Below, piece after piece: positions 1 through 8,828 of a stretch of DNA of 64,000 nt. The notes under the pieces are model-generated. The model was not told the DNA's origin. It searched no databases and saw nothing but the letters and a program-made list of their open reading frames with translations. The stretch lies in the NCBI GenBank assembly GCA_963837455.1, contig CAWINM010000001.1, forward strand, positions 682,001-746,000, in the 5' to 3' direction. Position numbers and translations under genes: made by a program. The DNA comes from DASYQD01 sp963837455. GTDB lineage: Bacteria > Acidobacteriota > Thermoanaerobaculia > Multivoradales > JAIOJS01. Within the stretch, counting starts at the first letter, position 1; the number at the start of each line of letters is the position of its first letter.

Positions 1-1898
1 CGCAGGTAGGTGAGGTTGTAGCCGCCCGCGGGCGGTGGATCGCCGAGCTCGAGACCCGAGAGCAGCCGCAGCCCAGCCACCGCGTGCAGCGGCGTGCGCT
101 CGTCGACGAAGGCGCTCCGCGCCACCGTCACCGTGTCCTGGGCGAAGATACGCGGCAGCAGCTTGGGGTCGTCCGTGAAGTAGACCTGGCCGCCGCCACG
201 GCGGGCGATCTCGCGCAGCAGGCCGGCGTCGGCGTCGGACTCGGTGCCGAGGCCGACGACGCTCACGGTGATGCCGGCTCGCACCATCCGCGCCAGCAGC
301 TCCCGGTAGTCGCCGGGCTCCTCGGCGTCGGCGGCGTCGGCGAAGAGGATAACGTGCCGCGTGCCGGCCTCGGCTCCCAGCAGCTCGCTGGCGGCGGCCT
401 CCAGCGCTGCGCCGACGAAGATGCCGCCCCCGGCGGAGTCGATGCGCAGCACGCGCTGCCGTACCTCGTCGGCGTCGCGCAGCGGCCCGAGCGGCACCAC
501 CCGATGCACGCTGCTGTCCACCGCGTGCACCGCCAAGTCGTCGATGGGCGACAGCAGGTCGACGACGGTGGCGGCGGCGAGGTCGGCGAGGTCCATCTTG
601 GTGCGGCCACCGCCGACCGGGACCGCCATGCTGCCCGAGCGATCGAGCGACAGCACCATGGCCAGTCGCAGCTTGCGCTGCTCGCGGCGCAGCTCCATGG
701 ACACCGGCAGCACCGGCTCGAGCTCGGAGCCGAAGTAGCCGCCGCTGCCGAAGGCGTTGCGCCCGCCGGTGAGCACCAGCCCGCCGCCGCCATCGCTCAC
801 CCAGCGGGCGAGCGCGGTGAGCCCGCCGGAGCCGAGGGCGCTCGCCGGCAGGTCCTCGAGCACCACCGCGGCGGCGCCGGCGAGCCCGGCGACGCCGTCC
901 TGCAGCGCCGCCGGCGGCGCGGTCACCACCTCGAGCCCGCCTCGCCGCAGCAGCTCGGGGAGCCCCGCCTCGCCGGCGCGCGCGCGCACCACCAGCAGCG
1001 GTCGCCTCCCGCGCACCTGAACGAGAAGGCGGCCGACGTCGTTGCTGGGCTCGCGGTCGTCCGCCGGTGGCTGCAACACCAGCCGGTAGGCCCGCAGCTC
1101 GGGGCCGCCGGCGCGGTCGCGGAAGACCACCCTGTTGAGCCCCGCCACCAGCGCCTGGCGCCCCGCGGCCAGCCGGGTGAGGGCTGCCGCTCCCGCGCCG
1201 CCGCCGGCGGACGCACCGACGCCCCCCTCGCGCTCGAGGCTGACCTCCACCGTCGCGGGGCGCGGTGCCCAGATCCAGGCGGTGACCAGGAAGGTCTCTC
1301 CCGGCGACACCTCCGGCGGCGCGTCGACGCGCGCAAAGGCGAAGTCGCCGGCGGCCGGCCGCGCGAGCGCCAGGTAGTCGATCGCGACGCCGCGCAACGC
1401 CAGTCTCGCCGCGACGTCGGCAGGGTCGGCGCCGCTCCAGCGTCCATCGGAGAGCACCAGCAGCCGAGCCGGCCCCCCGGCAGGGAGCAGCGCGGCGGCG
1501 CGGGTCAGCCCGGCGGCGAGCTCCGAGGCGTCAGCGGGCAGGTCGGCAACGAAGCCGCCGAAGGCCGCGCTGGTCGGCTGCCGTTCGACCGCGGCGCCGC
1601 GGGCGAAGGAGATCACCCCCAGGCGGTCCCCGGCGTGCATCGTCGCCTGCAGGCTCGTCACCACCTCGCGCTCGCGCGCTTCGGCGTCGGCGGGGAGCGA
1701 GGCGCTGCGGTCGGCCACCACCACCACCGTGCCGCCGTGGCCCGGCACGCGCAACGCCGCTCCGGCGAGGGCGAGGACGACGAGCAGGTAGGTGAGCGCG
1801 CGCAACGTCCGCCCGAGCCGTCCCGCCGGCGGCCAGCGCCGCAGCGCCAGCAGGAGCGGCGCGAGCAGCAGCAGCCAGGCAGGTGCGAGGAGGGTCAA
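1..1898 (-). CDS. Double-VWA protein with glutamine-amidotransferase-like segment (C-terminus off window)
   Basis: Membrane-anchored protein whose C-terminal end lies beyond the left edge. The frame opens with a TTG at 1898-1896 that overlaps the TGA of the upstream gene (TTGA). Two hydrophobic segments (about residues 2-20 and 30-48) precede a first VWA domain with MIDAS motif DRSAS near residue 64. A GATase-like stretch follows around residues 360-395 (DGGGGLVLTGGRNAFGSGG), then a second VWA domain with DRSGS near 418 and the typical VWA tail ARRGGGQVYFTDD near 570. Family knowledge: such proteins accompany MoxR/BatA/DUF58 genes and are thought to bind metal and protein partners at the membrane; no enzymatic role is established. 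Last visible gene of an eight-gene minus-strand operon. The start is inferred from overlap and frame continuity. Confidence 0.85.
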   Translation of the reverse strand, partial: MTLLAPAWLLLLAPLLLALRRWPPAGRLGRTLRALTYLLVVLALAGAALRVPGHGGTVVVVADRSASLPADAEAREREVVTSLQATMHAGDRLGVISFARGAAVERQPTSAAFGGFVADLPADASELAAGLTRAAALLPAGGPARLLVLSDGRWSGADPADVAARLALRGVAIDYLALARPAAGDFAFARVDAPPEVSPGETFLVTAWIWAPRPATVEVSLEREGGVGASAGGGAGAAALTRLAAGRQALVAGLNRVVFRDRAGGPELRAYRLVLQPPADDREPSNDVGRLLVQVRGRRPLLVVRARAGEAGLPELLRRGGLEVVTAPPAALQDGVAGLAGAAAVVLEDLPASALGSGGLTALARWVSDGGGGLVLTGGRNAFGSGGYFGSELEPVLPVSMELRREQRKLRLAMVLSLDRSGSMAVPVGGGRTKMDLADLAAATVVDLLSPIDDLAVHAVDSSVHRVVPLGPLRDADEVRQRVLRIDSAGGGIFVGAALEAAASELLGAEAGTRHVILFADAADAEEPGDYRELLARMVRAGITVSVVGLGTESDADAGLLREIARRGGGQVYFTDDPKLLPRIFAQDTVTVARSAFVDERTPLHAVAGLRLLSGLELGDPPPAGGYNLTYL

Positions 1899-3676
1899 CC
1901 CCCGGCGCTCCGGGGCCGCGCGCCGGCGAGCAACGCTCCCTCGCCGACGAGAAGGGCCAGCGCCAGCAGCCCGGCGGCCCACGCGAACGGCCGGCGGCCG
2001 GGCCCGGCGGCACCGCTCCAGGGATCGCCGCGGCGCTCGCTGCGCCGCTCGCGCAGGTCCGACTCGGCGCGCTGCAGCGTGGCCACCGCCAGGGTGAAGC
2101 GGCTGCCGCCTGCCTCGAGCTCGTAGTCGCCCGGGCGCGGCGGCAGCCAGCGCACGATCCCCTCGCTGGCCTGCAGCTGCGCGCTCCAGCCGGCGCCGCG
2201 GGCGCGAGCCGCGACCACGCCTGCGGGCAGCCGCACGCCAGCCACCTCGCCCAGGCGCACGACCGGCTGCTCCGGACCCGGCAGCTGCGCCCGCCGCCAC
2301 CCGAGGAGGTTCCACCAGAGCACCGGCCACAGCGGCGCGCGCTCGAGCGTCGAGAGGTCCTCCCGCAGGCGCAGGTGGAGGTCGTGACCGCCGTCGGCGC
2401 GCTCCTCGTCCGAGAGCAGCACGACGCCGCCGGCGGCGAGCACCGGTCGCCCCGGCGGATTGGCACTGCTTCCGCCCGCCGCCCATACCACCCCCTCCGC
2501 GACGAGCCCGGCGGCGAGCGGATGGCGCGCGTCGAGGACGAACGGCCCGAGGTAGGGGGTCGCCGCCGCTTCGCGGGACACCAGCACCCGCCAGCAGCCG
2601 GCTCGCGGGGGCGCCGAGATCACCGGCACCACCTCCAGCGTCGCGCCGGTGGGCGGGTCGAGCTCGGCGAGGCCGCTGGCGGCGACCGCCGAGCGCACCG
2701 CGGCGGCGAGGCGGGGTTGCAGCCCGTCGACACGCACCCTCACCGGCGGTGCGGCGAGCGGCGGCAGCACCAACTCGTCGTCGACCGGCAGCGCGTCGCC
2801 GGGGAGGTGGGCTCGCACCCGCACCCCCGCGGCCACCGGCAGCCGCAGCCGCCAGGACTCACCGGCGTCCAGCCGCCGCCGCACGACGCCCTCGCCACGA
2901 CCGGCGTCGACGCCCAACGGAACGTCGGCGGCCGCGGTACCCAGGTTGGCGACCTCGAGGGTCACCCGATCCCCACCGTCGCGTCCGCCCGCTGCCCCGG
3001 GGCTGCGATCGGCAGCGACGATCGCCAGGTTGGGCAACGGGGCGCCGAAGGCCCACCAGGCGATCCGCGGCGACAGGTCGGCCGGAGCCGGGCCGTCGGT
3101 GAGGACGAGGATCGCGCTCGAGCGGCCGCCGCCGCCGTCTCGTTCGGCAGCGAGACGGAGCGCCGCATCGAGATTCGCTGCCGGCGCCTCCGGCCGCCAG
3201 GCGCGCAAGGCGCGGGCCACCGCGGCGGCGTCGAGGTCCTCACCCAGAGCGGAAGGCGGGTCGCCGGCGACGACCAGCGTCGTGCGCACGGTGGGGGCCC
3301 GGCGCAGGGCGTCGAGCAGCGCCGTCTCCGCCTGCCGCCACGGCGACCGCGATCCACCCGCCGCCATCGAGTACGAGGGGTCGAGGACCACCAGCAGCGG
3401 GCGCGACCCGGGTCCCGGCAGCCACGGCCCCGCAGCGCCGGCGACCAGGAGCCCGAGGGCGGCGAGCTCGAGCCAGAAGACGGCAGGGAGGCGGCGCCGC
3501 GCCACTCGTGCTCCGGCGGCCGGTGCCGCCACCGCCGCCCAGAGAAAGAGGGCGGGCACGGGGAGCTCGCGCCCGCGCCGGCGCAGCAGGTAGACGAGCA
3601 GCAGAACGGGGAGGGCGACAGCGCCGGCGAGAGCCCAGGGGGTGGCGAGGCCGAGCAGGTCGAATGGCACCGACAT
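1895..3676 (-). CDS. BatA-like protein with VWA domain
   Basis: 593 residues. The N-terminus (MSVPFDLLGLATPWAL, then a hydrophobic helix and LLRRRGRELPVP) is the BatA/aerotolerance-regulator N-terminal module, followed by a second helix near residues 65-85. A VWA domain begins about residue 95 with an intact DxSxS metal site (DPSYS). The C-terminal half is beta-rich, followed by a last hydrophobic helix near 565-585 and a short basic tail. Bat-type proteins sit in the inner membrane with the VWA domain facing the periplasm and act with MoxR ATPases; the exact function is unknown. The ATG lies 1 base after the DUF58 stop codon, and the 3' end overlaps the next gene by 4 bases, so translation is probably coupled. 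Confidence 0.88.
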   Translation of the reverse strand: MSVPFDLLGLATPWALAGAVALPVLLLVYLLRRRGRELPVPALFLWAAVAAPAAGARVARRRLPAVFWLELAALGLLVAGAAGPWLPGPGSRPLLVVLDPSYSMAAGGSRSPWRQAETALLDALRRAPTVRTTLVVAGDPPSALGEDLDAAAVARALRAWRPEAPAANLDAALRLAAERDGGGGRSSAILVLTDGPAPADLSPRIAWWAFGAPLPNLAIVAADRSPGAAGGRDGGDRVTLEVANLGTAAADVPLGVDAGRGEGVVRRRLDAGESWRLRLPVAAGVRVRAHLPGDALPVDDELVLPPLAAPPVRVRVDGLQPRLAAAVRSAVAASGLAELDPPTGATLEVVPVISAPPRAGCWRVLVSREAAATPYLGPFVLDARHPLAAGLVAEGVVWAAGGSSANPPGRPVLAAGGVVLLSDEERADGGHDLHLRLREDLSTLERAPLWPVLWWNLLGWRRAQLPGPEQPVVRLGEVAGVRLPAGVVAARARGAGWSAQLQASEGIVRWLPPRPGDYELEAGGSRFTLAVATLQRAESDLRERRSERRGDPWSGAAGPGRRPFAWAAGLLALALLVGEGALLAGARPRSAGG

Positions 3677-3677
3677 C

Positions 3678-4574
3678 TCAGCCGCTCGGCGGCAGGGTGA
3701 GCACGCCGCGCGCCACCAGGCCGGCCAGCGCCGCCGCCGGCGCCTCGCCGGCGAGGCTCTCCGCCTCCAGCTCCACCAGCTCCACGCGGTGGCGGCGGCA
3801 GGCCTCGGCCCAGCCGTCGAGGTGCTGCCGGCGGCGGCGGCAGTAGGCGACTACCACGTCCGGAGTGACCAGCAGGTCGGCGCTCTCCCCGCTCTCGACG
3901 TCCCGCAACCGGACCTCGCCGTCGACCTCTGGAGACACCTCGTCGGAGGCGAGCAGCTGCACCACCGCCGCCGCTGCGGCCCCCGCGAGCAGCGCCCGCA
4001 GCAGGGCGTCGGGCTCGGCAGGGAACAGGAGGTCGCTCAGCAGCAGCCGCACCCCACCTCGGCTCGAGACGGGTAGGGCGGCGAGGCCGCGCTCGGGGCC
4101 TCTCGCGGCGTCGAGGGCGAGCGGCGACCAGGCGAACGGATCCGCCCCCGCCGGCGCTAGCGGCGACACGCCCTCACCGACGCGCCAGGCGGCGACATGG
4201 AGGCTGCCGGCAGCGCTCGCTGCCGCGAGCGCCGCAGCCAGCTTCCAGGTGGCGGCCGCCTTCGTCGGCGACGTCGCCATCGAGCGCGAGACGTCGACGA
4301 GGAGGTCGACGCGGGCGCTCACCTCCTCGCGATGGGTCCGCAGCACCAACCTGTCGGTGCGCGCGTAGATCCCCCAGTCGAGCCGCCGCAGGTCGTCGCC
4401 GGGCTGATAGTCGCGATAGTCCTCGAACTCGAGCGAGCTGCCCACCCCGACGCCGAGCTGGACGCCGGCCCGGCCGCCGCGCGGTCGCGACGCCAGCGCC
4501 AGCCGGAAGCCGGCACCCAACGCCGCTCCGGCGGCCAGGGCGGCGCGCAGCGCGGGTTCGGCGGCGACGCTCAC
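3678..4574 (-). CDS. DUF58 domain protein
   Basis: 298 residues from a GTG at 4574-4572 that overlaps the preceding permease stop (GTGA). It carries the DUF58 signature: EFEDYRDYQPGDDLRRLDW at about residues 50-68, YARTDRLVLRTHREE just after, then a VWA-like core (LLVDVSRSM, a DxSxS site) near residue 95. DUF58 proteins are regularly encoded next to MoxR AAA+ ATPases and are presumed partners or clients of them. An upstream in-frame extension towards 6104 exists but runs through the permease gene in another frame and was rejected as the start. It belongs to the minus-strand MoxR/Bat operon; a second DUF58 gene is at 16264. Confidence 0.9.
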   Translation of the reverse strand: MSVAAEPALRAALAAGAALGAGFRLALASRPRGGRAGVQLGVGVGSSLEFEDYRDYQPGDDLRRLDWGIYARTDRLVLRTHREEVSARVDLLVDVSRSMATSPTKAAATWKLAAALAAASAAGSLHVAAWRVGEGVSPLAPAGADPFAWSPLALDAARGPERGLAALPVSSRGGVRLLLSDLLFPAEPDALLRALLAGAAAAAVVQLLASDEVSPEVDGEVRLRDVESGESADLLVTPDVVVAYCRRRRQHLDGWAEACRRHRVELVELEAESLAGEAPAAALAGLVARGVLTLPPSG

Positions 4575-6091
4575 GCCGGGCTCGCGTCGGGCTCTCCCGC
4601 CGGGGGCGGAGCCGCCGCGACACCCGCGCACCGCAGCCACCAGCGCGCGCCGCCGAGGAGCACCAGGGCGCTCCACAGCAGGCCCACCCGGGCCGCCAGC
4701 ACCGCGGTGTCGTCGCGGAAAACGGCTGCCGGGTTGAGCACCAGCCAGGGCCCGAAGGAGTGGTTGTGCTGCACCGCCGAGGGGTCGAGGAGGAACCCGA
4801 CGATCGGCGGCAGGGTGCTGCCGACGGCGATGAGCGTGAGCGCCAGCACCCAGGCCTGGTGGATGGGCAGCCAGCGACGCCACCGCCCACGTACCAGCAT
4901 CGCCGCCGTGCCGGCGTAGCCGAGCAGGTAGGCGCCGAGGGTGGCGAGCGCCGGCGGCAGCGAGGCCGCGACGCGCATCGCCGGCGGCAGGCGCGTCGCC
5001 GCGAGCCAGCCGACGCCGAGCGTCGCCGCCTGCCAGAAGAGGGCGAAGAGGAAGCCGTTGGCGGCTCCGGAGGCGAAGGGGAAGGCGAGCACGCGCCGCA
5101 GCCGCCCTGCCGGCTGCTCCCGCCGCACCGCCGCCGACGGGCGGTCGCGGCCGCTGCCGGCGGCGAGCAGCAACGGCCCCGCCACCCAGGTGGCGAGCAC
5201 CAGCCATGCCTTCAGGGGCCCGGGGCCGCGCGTCACGAACACGGCGAGCGTTGCCGACCCCAGCGTCAGCACCCAGACGAGGGCGAGGAAGCGGCGCACC
5301 GGCGGCGCGCGGTTGGCGCTCGGCGGCGACACCATGGCGACGTTGAGCAGGAACACCAGGCGCAGGGCGAGGAGGTCGACGCCGAGCACGGTGAGCGCCT
5401 CCTGCCAGGGCGCCCAGCCGGTCGAGAAGCGGGCGCCGATGCCGCTGCTGATCGCCCACTGGGTCGCTGCCGTGGCGAAGGTCATCACCGCCATCAGCAC
5501 GCCGAAGAAGACGATCGCGAAGACGACGCGCAGCACGCGGCCGGCGGGGACGCAGGCGACCGCCAGCGCCAGGACGATGGCGTTCACCACCAGCAAGTAG
5601 CTGCCGGTGACGACCACGGCCATCGACGGCACATCGATGCCGCGCAGCAGGTAGCAGAGACACATCAGCGGCGTCGACGCGACGTAGACGAGCGCGGTGA
5701 GCAGCGCCGCCGCCTGCAGCTTGCCGGAGACGATCTGCCGCGGCGGCAGCGTGGTGACGTAGAGCAGGTCGAGCTGGTTGCCGCTGCGCTCCACCATCGC
5801 CCGCACTCCAGTGTAGAGCGGCATGGCGAGGGTGGCGGCGAACAGCAGCGTCGCCTGCAGGGCGGTGAACAGCTCGCGCCCCATGCCGCGCTCCGCGAAG
5901 CGATCGAGGTCGCCCACCAGCACGTCGAAGGCGAGGATCACCAGCTGCAGCGCCAGCAGCAGGATGAGCACCGCGCCGGTGAAGCGCCCGTTGACCGCCT
6001 GGCGGACCTCCTTGACCACCAACGGGTTCGGCCAGTCCGCGAGCCGCTCGGCGAGCCGCTGACGCCAGCCAGGGGCGGCGGCCGCGCTCAC
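4571..6091 (-). CDS. ABC-2 type transporter permease
   Basis: 506 residues, strongly hydrophobic, with about ten to twelve predicted membrane helices. The first block (NPLVVKEVRQAVNGRFTG near residue 20) is the pattern of ABC-2 permeases that act with a soluble ATPase, here the adjacent gene at 6088. Start is GTG at 6091-6089 and overlaps the ATPase stop (GTGA). Together they form an exporter whose substrate cannot be read from sequence. Its place inside a MoxR/Bat operon resembles the pairing of ABC exporters with VWA/GATase-like proteins known from gliding-type and other envelope systems, so an envelope role is likely. Confidence 0.85.
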   Translation of the reverse strand: MSAAAAPGWRQRLAERLADWPNPLVVKEVRQAVNGRFTGAVLILLLALQLVILAFDVLVGDLDRFAERGMGRELFTALQATLLFAATLAMPLYTGVRAMVERSGNQLDLLYVTTLPPRQIVSGKLQAAALLTALVYVASTPLMCLCYLLRGIDVPSMAVVVTGSYLLVVNAIVLALAVACVPAGRVLRVVFAIVFFGVLMAVMTFATAATQWAISSGIGARFSTGWAPWQEALTVLGVDLLALRLVFLLNVAMVSPPSANRAPPVRRFLALVWVLTLGSATLAVFVTRGPGPLKAWLVLATWVAGPLLLAAGSGRDRPSAAVRREQPAGRLRRVLAFPFASGAANGFLFALFWQAATLGVGWLAATRLPPAMRVAASLPPALATLGAYLLGYAGTAAMLVRGRWRRWLPIHQAWVLALTLIAVGSTLPPIVGFLLDPSAVQHNHSFGPWLVLNPAAVFRDDTAVLAARVGLLWSALVLLGGARWWLRCAGVAAAPPPAGEPDASPA

Positions 6092-7017
6092 GCCACCTCT
6101 CCACGGGTCACCGCCATGAAGACCTCCTCGAGGCCGCTGCGCTGCTGGCGGAACTCGACGATGGGGAAGCCGGCGCCGACGAGCGCGGCGAGCAGCGCGC
6201 CTGCCGAGGCGTCCTCGCCGGCGAGCTCGAGCTCGAGCTCGTGCCCCACCGCGCGCACGGACTCCACCCCCGGGCTCGCGGCGAGCGTGCGACGCAGCTC
6301 CTCCTCGCGGCCGAGGCTGCGCACGCGCACGGTGTGCCCCGCCCGTGCCGCGGCCAGCAGCTCCCGCATCGTTCCCGCGCGCACGATCCTGCCGCGCTCG
6401 AGGATCACCGCACCGTGGCAGATCTCGGCGAGCTCGGAGAGGATGTGCGAGGAGATGAGCACCGCCTTGCCCGCCTCGGCGAGGGCCCGTAGCAGCTCGC
6501 GCAGCTCGATGCGGGCGCGCGGGTCGAGGCCGGCGGCGGGCTCGTCGAGCACCAGCAGCTGCGGGTCGTGGAGCAGCGCGCGGGCGAGGCTCACCCGTTG
6601 CGTCATCCCCTTCGAGAGGCTCTGCATCGCCTTGCCGCGCAACGCCGCGAGGCCGGTGAAGCCCTCGACCTCGTCGAGCAGCACGCGGCGGGCCGGCAGC
6701 CGTACGCCGTAGGCGCGGGCGAAGAAGTCGAGGTACTCGTGCACCGAGAGCTCACGGGGCACCGGCTCGTGGTCGGGCATGTACCCGACCAGCGCTCGCA
6801 CGCGCCAGGGCTCGTCGGTGACCGAGACGCCGTCGAGCGTCACCTCGCCGGCGGTGGGCTCGTCGAGGGTGGCGAGGATCCGCATCGTCGTCGTCTTGCC
6901 GGCGCCGTTGGGACCTACGAAGCCATAGATCTCGCCCGAGCCGAGCGAGAAGGAGATACCGTCGACTGCGGCGACGCGGCCGAAGTGCCGGCGCAGGTCG
7001 CGGACCTCGAGCCTCAT
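6088..7017 (-). CDS. ABC transporter ATP-binding protein
   Basis: 309 residues. Walker A GPNGAGKTT at about residues 35-43, a Q-loop region around YMPDHEP, signature LSKGMTQRVSLARAL near 134, and Walker B LLVLDEPAAGLDP near 155, followed by an H-loop in VLISSHILSEL. The C-terminal 80 residues form the extra domain seen in ABC-2 exporter ATPases. The Q-loop position reads D rather than Q (YMPDHEP), a known variant of this subfamily. ATG start at 7017 overlaps the upstream TGA (ATGA), and its own stop overlaps the permease start, so ATPase and permease are translationally coupled. Confidence 0.92.
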   Translation of the reverse strand: MRLEVRDLRRHFGRVAAVDGISFSLGSGEIYGFVGPNGAGKTTTMRILATLDEPTAGEVTLDGVSVTDEPWRVRALVGYMPDHEPVPRELSVHEYLDFFARAYGVRLPARRVLLDEVEGFTGLAALRGKAMQSLSKGMTQRVSLARALLHDPQLLVLDEPAAGLDPRARIELRELLRALAEAGKAVLISSHILSELAEICHGAVILERGRIVRAGTMRELLAAARAGHTVRVRSLGREEELRRTLAASPGVESVRAVGHELELELAGEDASAGALLAALVGAGFPIVEFRQQRSGLEEVFMAVTRGEVA

Positions 7018-8828
7018 GGCTCCCCCGGCGCGAGCCGGCCGACGACGAGGGCCTGCAGGTGGACGCCCTCGGCGCGCGCGAGCCCCGGCTCGCTGAACGG
7101 GTCACCGGCGAGACGCGCCACGTAGGTGCCGGCGACGAGGTACTGCCGCGGCTCGGTGACGAGACGTCCGGCGGCCTGCGGCAGGCCGGCGGACGTGACC
7201 TCCGCGGCAACGTCGCCGGGGGCATCGGGAACCACGCCGCTCCGCACCAGCAGGCGCCGGCCGCCGACGGGGACGTCCACCCCGGACCACACGCCACCGC
7301 CGGCATCGGCGACGAGGAGCGCCTCCAGCGGTGCGCCCAGCCCATTCTCGACCTCCAGCCGGCCGTCCGGGCCGCGCGCGAGCAGCAGGCGCTGGCGACG
7401 CGCAGCGACGGCCCGGGTCTCGAGGTGCACGGGGGAGCGCGCCACCAGCCAGCCGGGGGCGAGACGCTGACCGAGCGACCAGTCGATGCCGAGGTCGAGG
7501 TCGCGGGCGCCCGGGCCGCGCAGGTCGAAGAGCGGCGTCACCTCGGTCTCCTCCCCGAGCTGCAGGCCTTCGCTCGGCGTCAGGCTGGCGTAGAAGCCGC
7601 TCCACGCCCAGGTGGCGGCGCGATGCGTGGCCTGGTCGAGCAGCGTCACCGACAGCACGCTGTGCTGCCGCAGGAAGCCCTCGGCTAGGTAGCCGTAGGC
7701 GACCAGCCCGGCGGTGGCGAGGCCGGCGATCGCCGGCACCGTGACGAGGATCCACAGCCGGCGCTTCCAGCGGTCGAGGAGGAGCAGGTTGACCGGCCCC
7801 ACCAGGGTCACGAAGGCGAGGATGAACAGGAAGAGGCCGCGCACCGGCACGGTGGCGTCGTGCACCGGCACCGCCTTGCGGGCCGCCGCCGCGGCACCAC
7901 CGCGCGGCTGTCGCCAGGGCGCACCGGCGCGCTGGAGGTCGGCGAGCAGCACGCCCATCGCGACAGCGTCGAGAGCGGTGGGATCGGCAGCCAGAACGAC
8001 CACGCCGAAGCCCTCCTGGCGTCGCACCAGGCGGCCACTCCCTGTCGCGCTCCCGGCACCGGCGAGGTCGAGCAGCGACGCCGCTGGCCCGGGCCCCACC
8101 ACCAGCAGCACGCCACCGGCCTCGGCGTACGCCCGCAGTGCCACACGCACCGCCTCGGGGGCCTCGGCAAGCTCGGCGGCGCTGAGCGCCACGCCCTCGA
8201 AACCGGAGTAGGCGAGCCACGATGGGCTCCAGCCGGCAGGCGGCACGTCGGCACGCACCACCCGTACGCCTGGTGGCGGACGGCCGGCGGCGAGCCCCTC
8301 GGAAGCCTCGCTCGAGCCCTCGGCCGGCGGCTCCGGGGGCAGCGCCTCGCGCGCCAGGCGGCTCGAGGCCAGCACCAGCGGCTCGCCAGGGGAGTCGCCG
8401 AAGGAGGCCCCGGCGCCCATCGACGAGGGAGCGCCCAGCGGCTCGACGTCACGGCCGTCGACGGAGACCTCCACCTGGTGCACCCAGAGGGCGAAGGGAG
8501 GCTGCCGCATCGCCACCTCGAGGCGACTGCCGGCGGGCACTTCCACAGCGCGCCGCAGGCGCAGCCGGCCGGAGCCGTACCCTTCGAGCAGCGCCGCGAG
8601 CACCACCTGGTGCGCGGCGGGCCCATCGTTGGCGAGCCGGAAGCGGTACTCGAGGTAACCGTGCGTGCGCTCGCCGGGAAGCGTGGGCAGGGTGGTCACG
8701 GTGAGGTCGCCGTACGTTCGTTCGCTTGCCGCCGCCAGCGGCGCAGCGAAGACCGCCAGGCCCGCCAGCACAGCGAGCGCCGCGCCGCGCACCGCCACTC
8801 CCGCGCGGCCCCGGCCCGCCGGCCTCAT
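7014..8828 (-). CDS. Conserved exported/membrane protein of the MoxR-Bat operon
   Basis: 604 residues; not assigned to a named family. An N-terminal signal or anchor helix (residues 13-34) is followed by a beta-rich region, then GLFLFILAFVTLVGPVNLLL and ILVTVPAIAGLATAGLVAYG, two adjacent helices near residues 335-385, and a C-terminal beta-rich region. The GPVN...LDRWKRR helix pair recurs in membrane proteins beside ABC-2 exporters and Bat-type genes. The region around residues 190-240 (GVALSAAELAEAPEAVRVAL, then GGVLLVVGPG) looks like a GATase-like fold without catalytic residues. Both ends overlap neighbours by 4 bases. Probably a periplasm-facing accessory of the exporter; substrate unknown. 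Confidence 0.75.
   Translation of the reverse strand: MRPAGRGRAGVAVRGAALAVLAGLAVFAAPLAAASERTYGDLTVTTLPTLPGERTHGYLEYRFRLANDGPAAHQVVLAALLEGYGSGRLRLRRAVEVPAGSRLEVAMRQPPFALWVHQVEVSVDGRDVEPLGAPSSMGAGASFGDSPGEPLVLASSRLAREALPPEPPAEGSSEASEGLAAGRPPPGVRVVRADVPPAGWSPSWLAYSGFEGVALSAAELAEAPEAVRVALRAYAEAGGVLLVVGPGPAASLLDLAGAGSATGSGRLVRRQEGFGVVVLAADPTALDAVAMGVLLADLQRAGAPWRQPRGGAAAAARKAVPVHDATVPVRGLFLFILAFVTLVGPVNLLLLDRWKRRLWILVTVPAIAGLATAGLVAYGYLAEGFLRQHSVLSVTLLDQATHRAATWAWSGFYASLTPSEGLQLGEETEVTPLFDLRGPGARDLDLGIDWSLGQRLAPGWLVARSPVHLETRAVAARRQRLLLARGPDGRLEVENGLGAPLEALLVADAGGGVWSGVDVPVGGRRLLVRSGVVPDAPGDVAAEVTSAGLPQAAGRLVTEPRQYLVAGTYVARLAGDPFSEPGLARAEGVHLQALVVGRLAPGEP

Noticed and set aside
84..2126. Long plus-strand open frame of 680 codons over the VWA gene
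   Set aside because: Its translation is His/Gln/Arg/Gly-rich without motifs, and the minus strand reads as a clean VWA protein. It is a GC-driven shadow.
3678..6104. 808-residue extended version of the DUF58 gene
   Set aside because: The first 500 residues are out of frame with the permease; the true start is GTG 4574 with a GTGA overlap.
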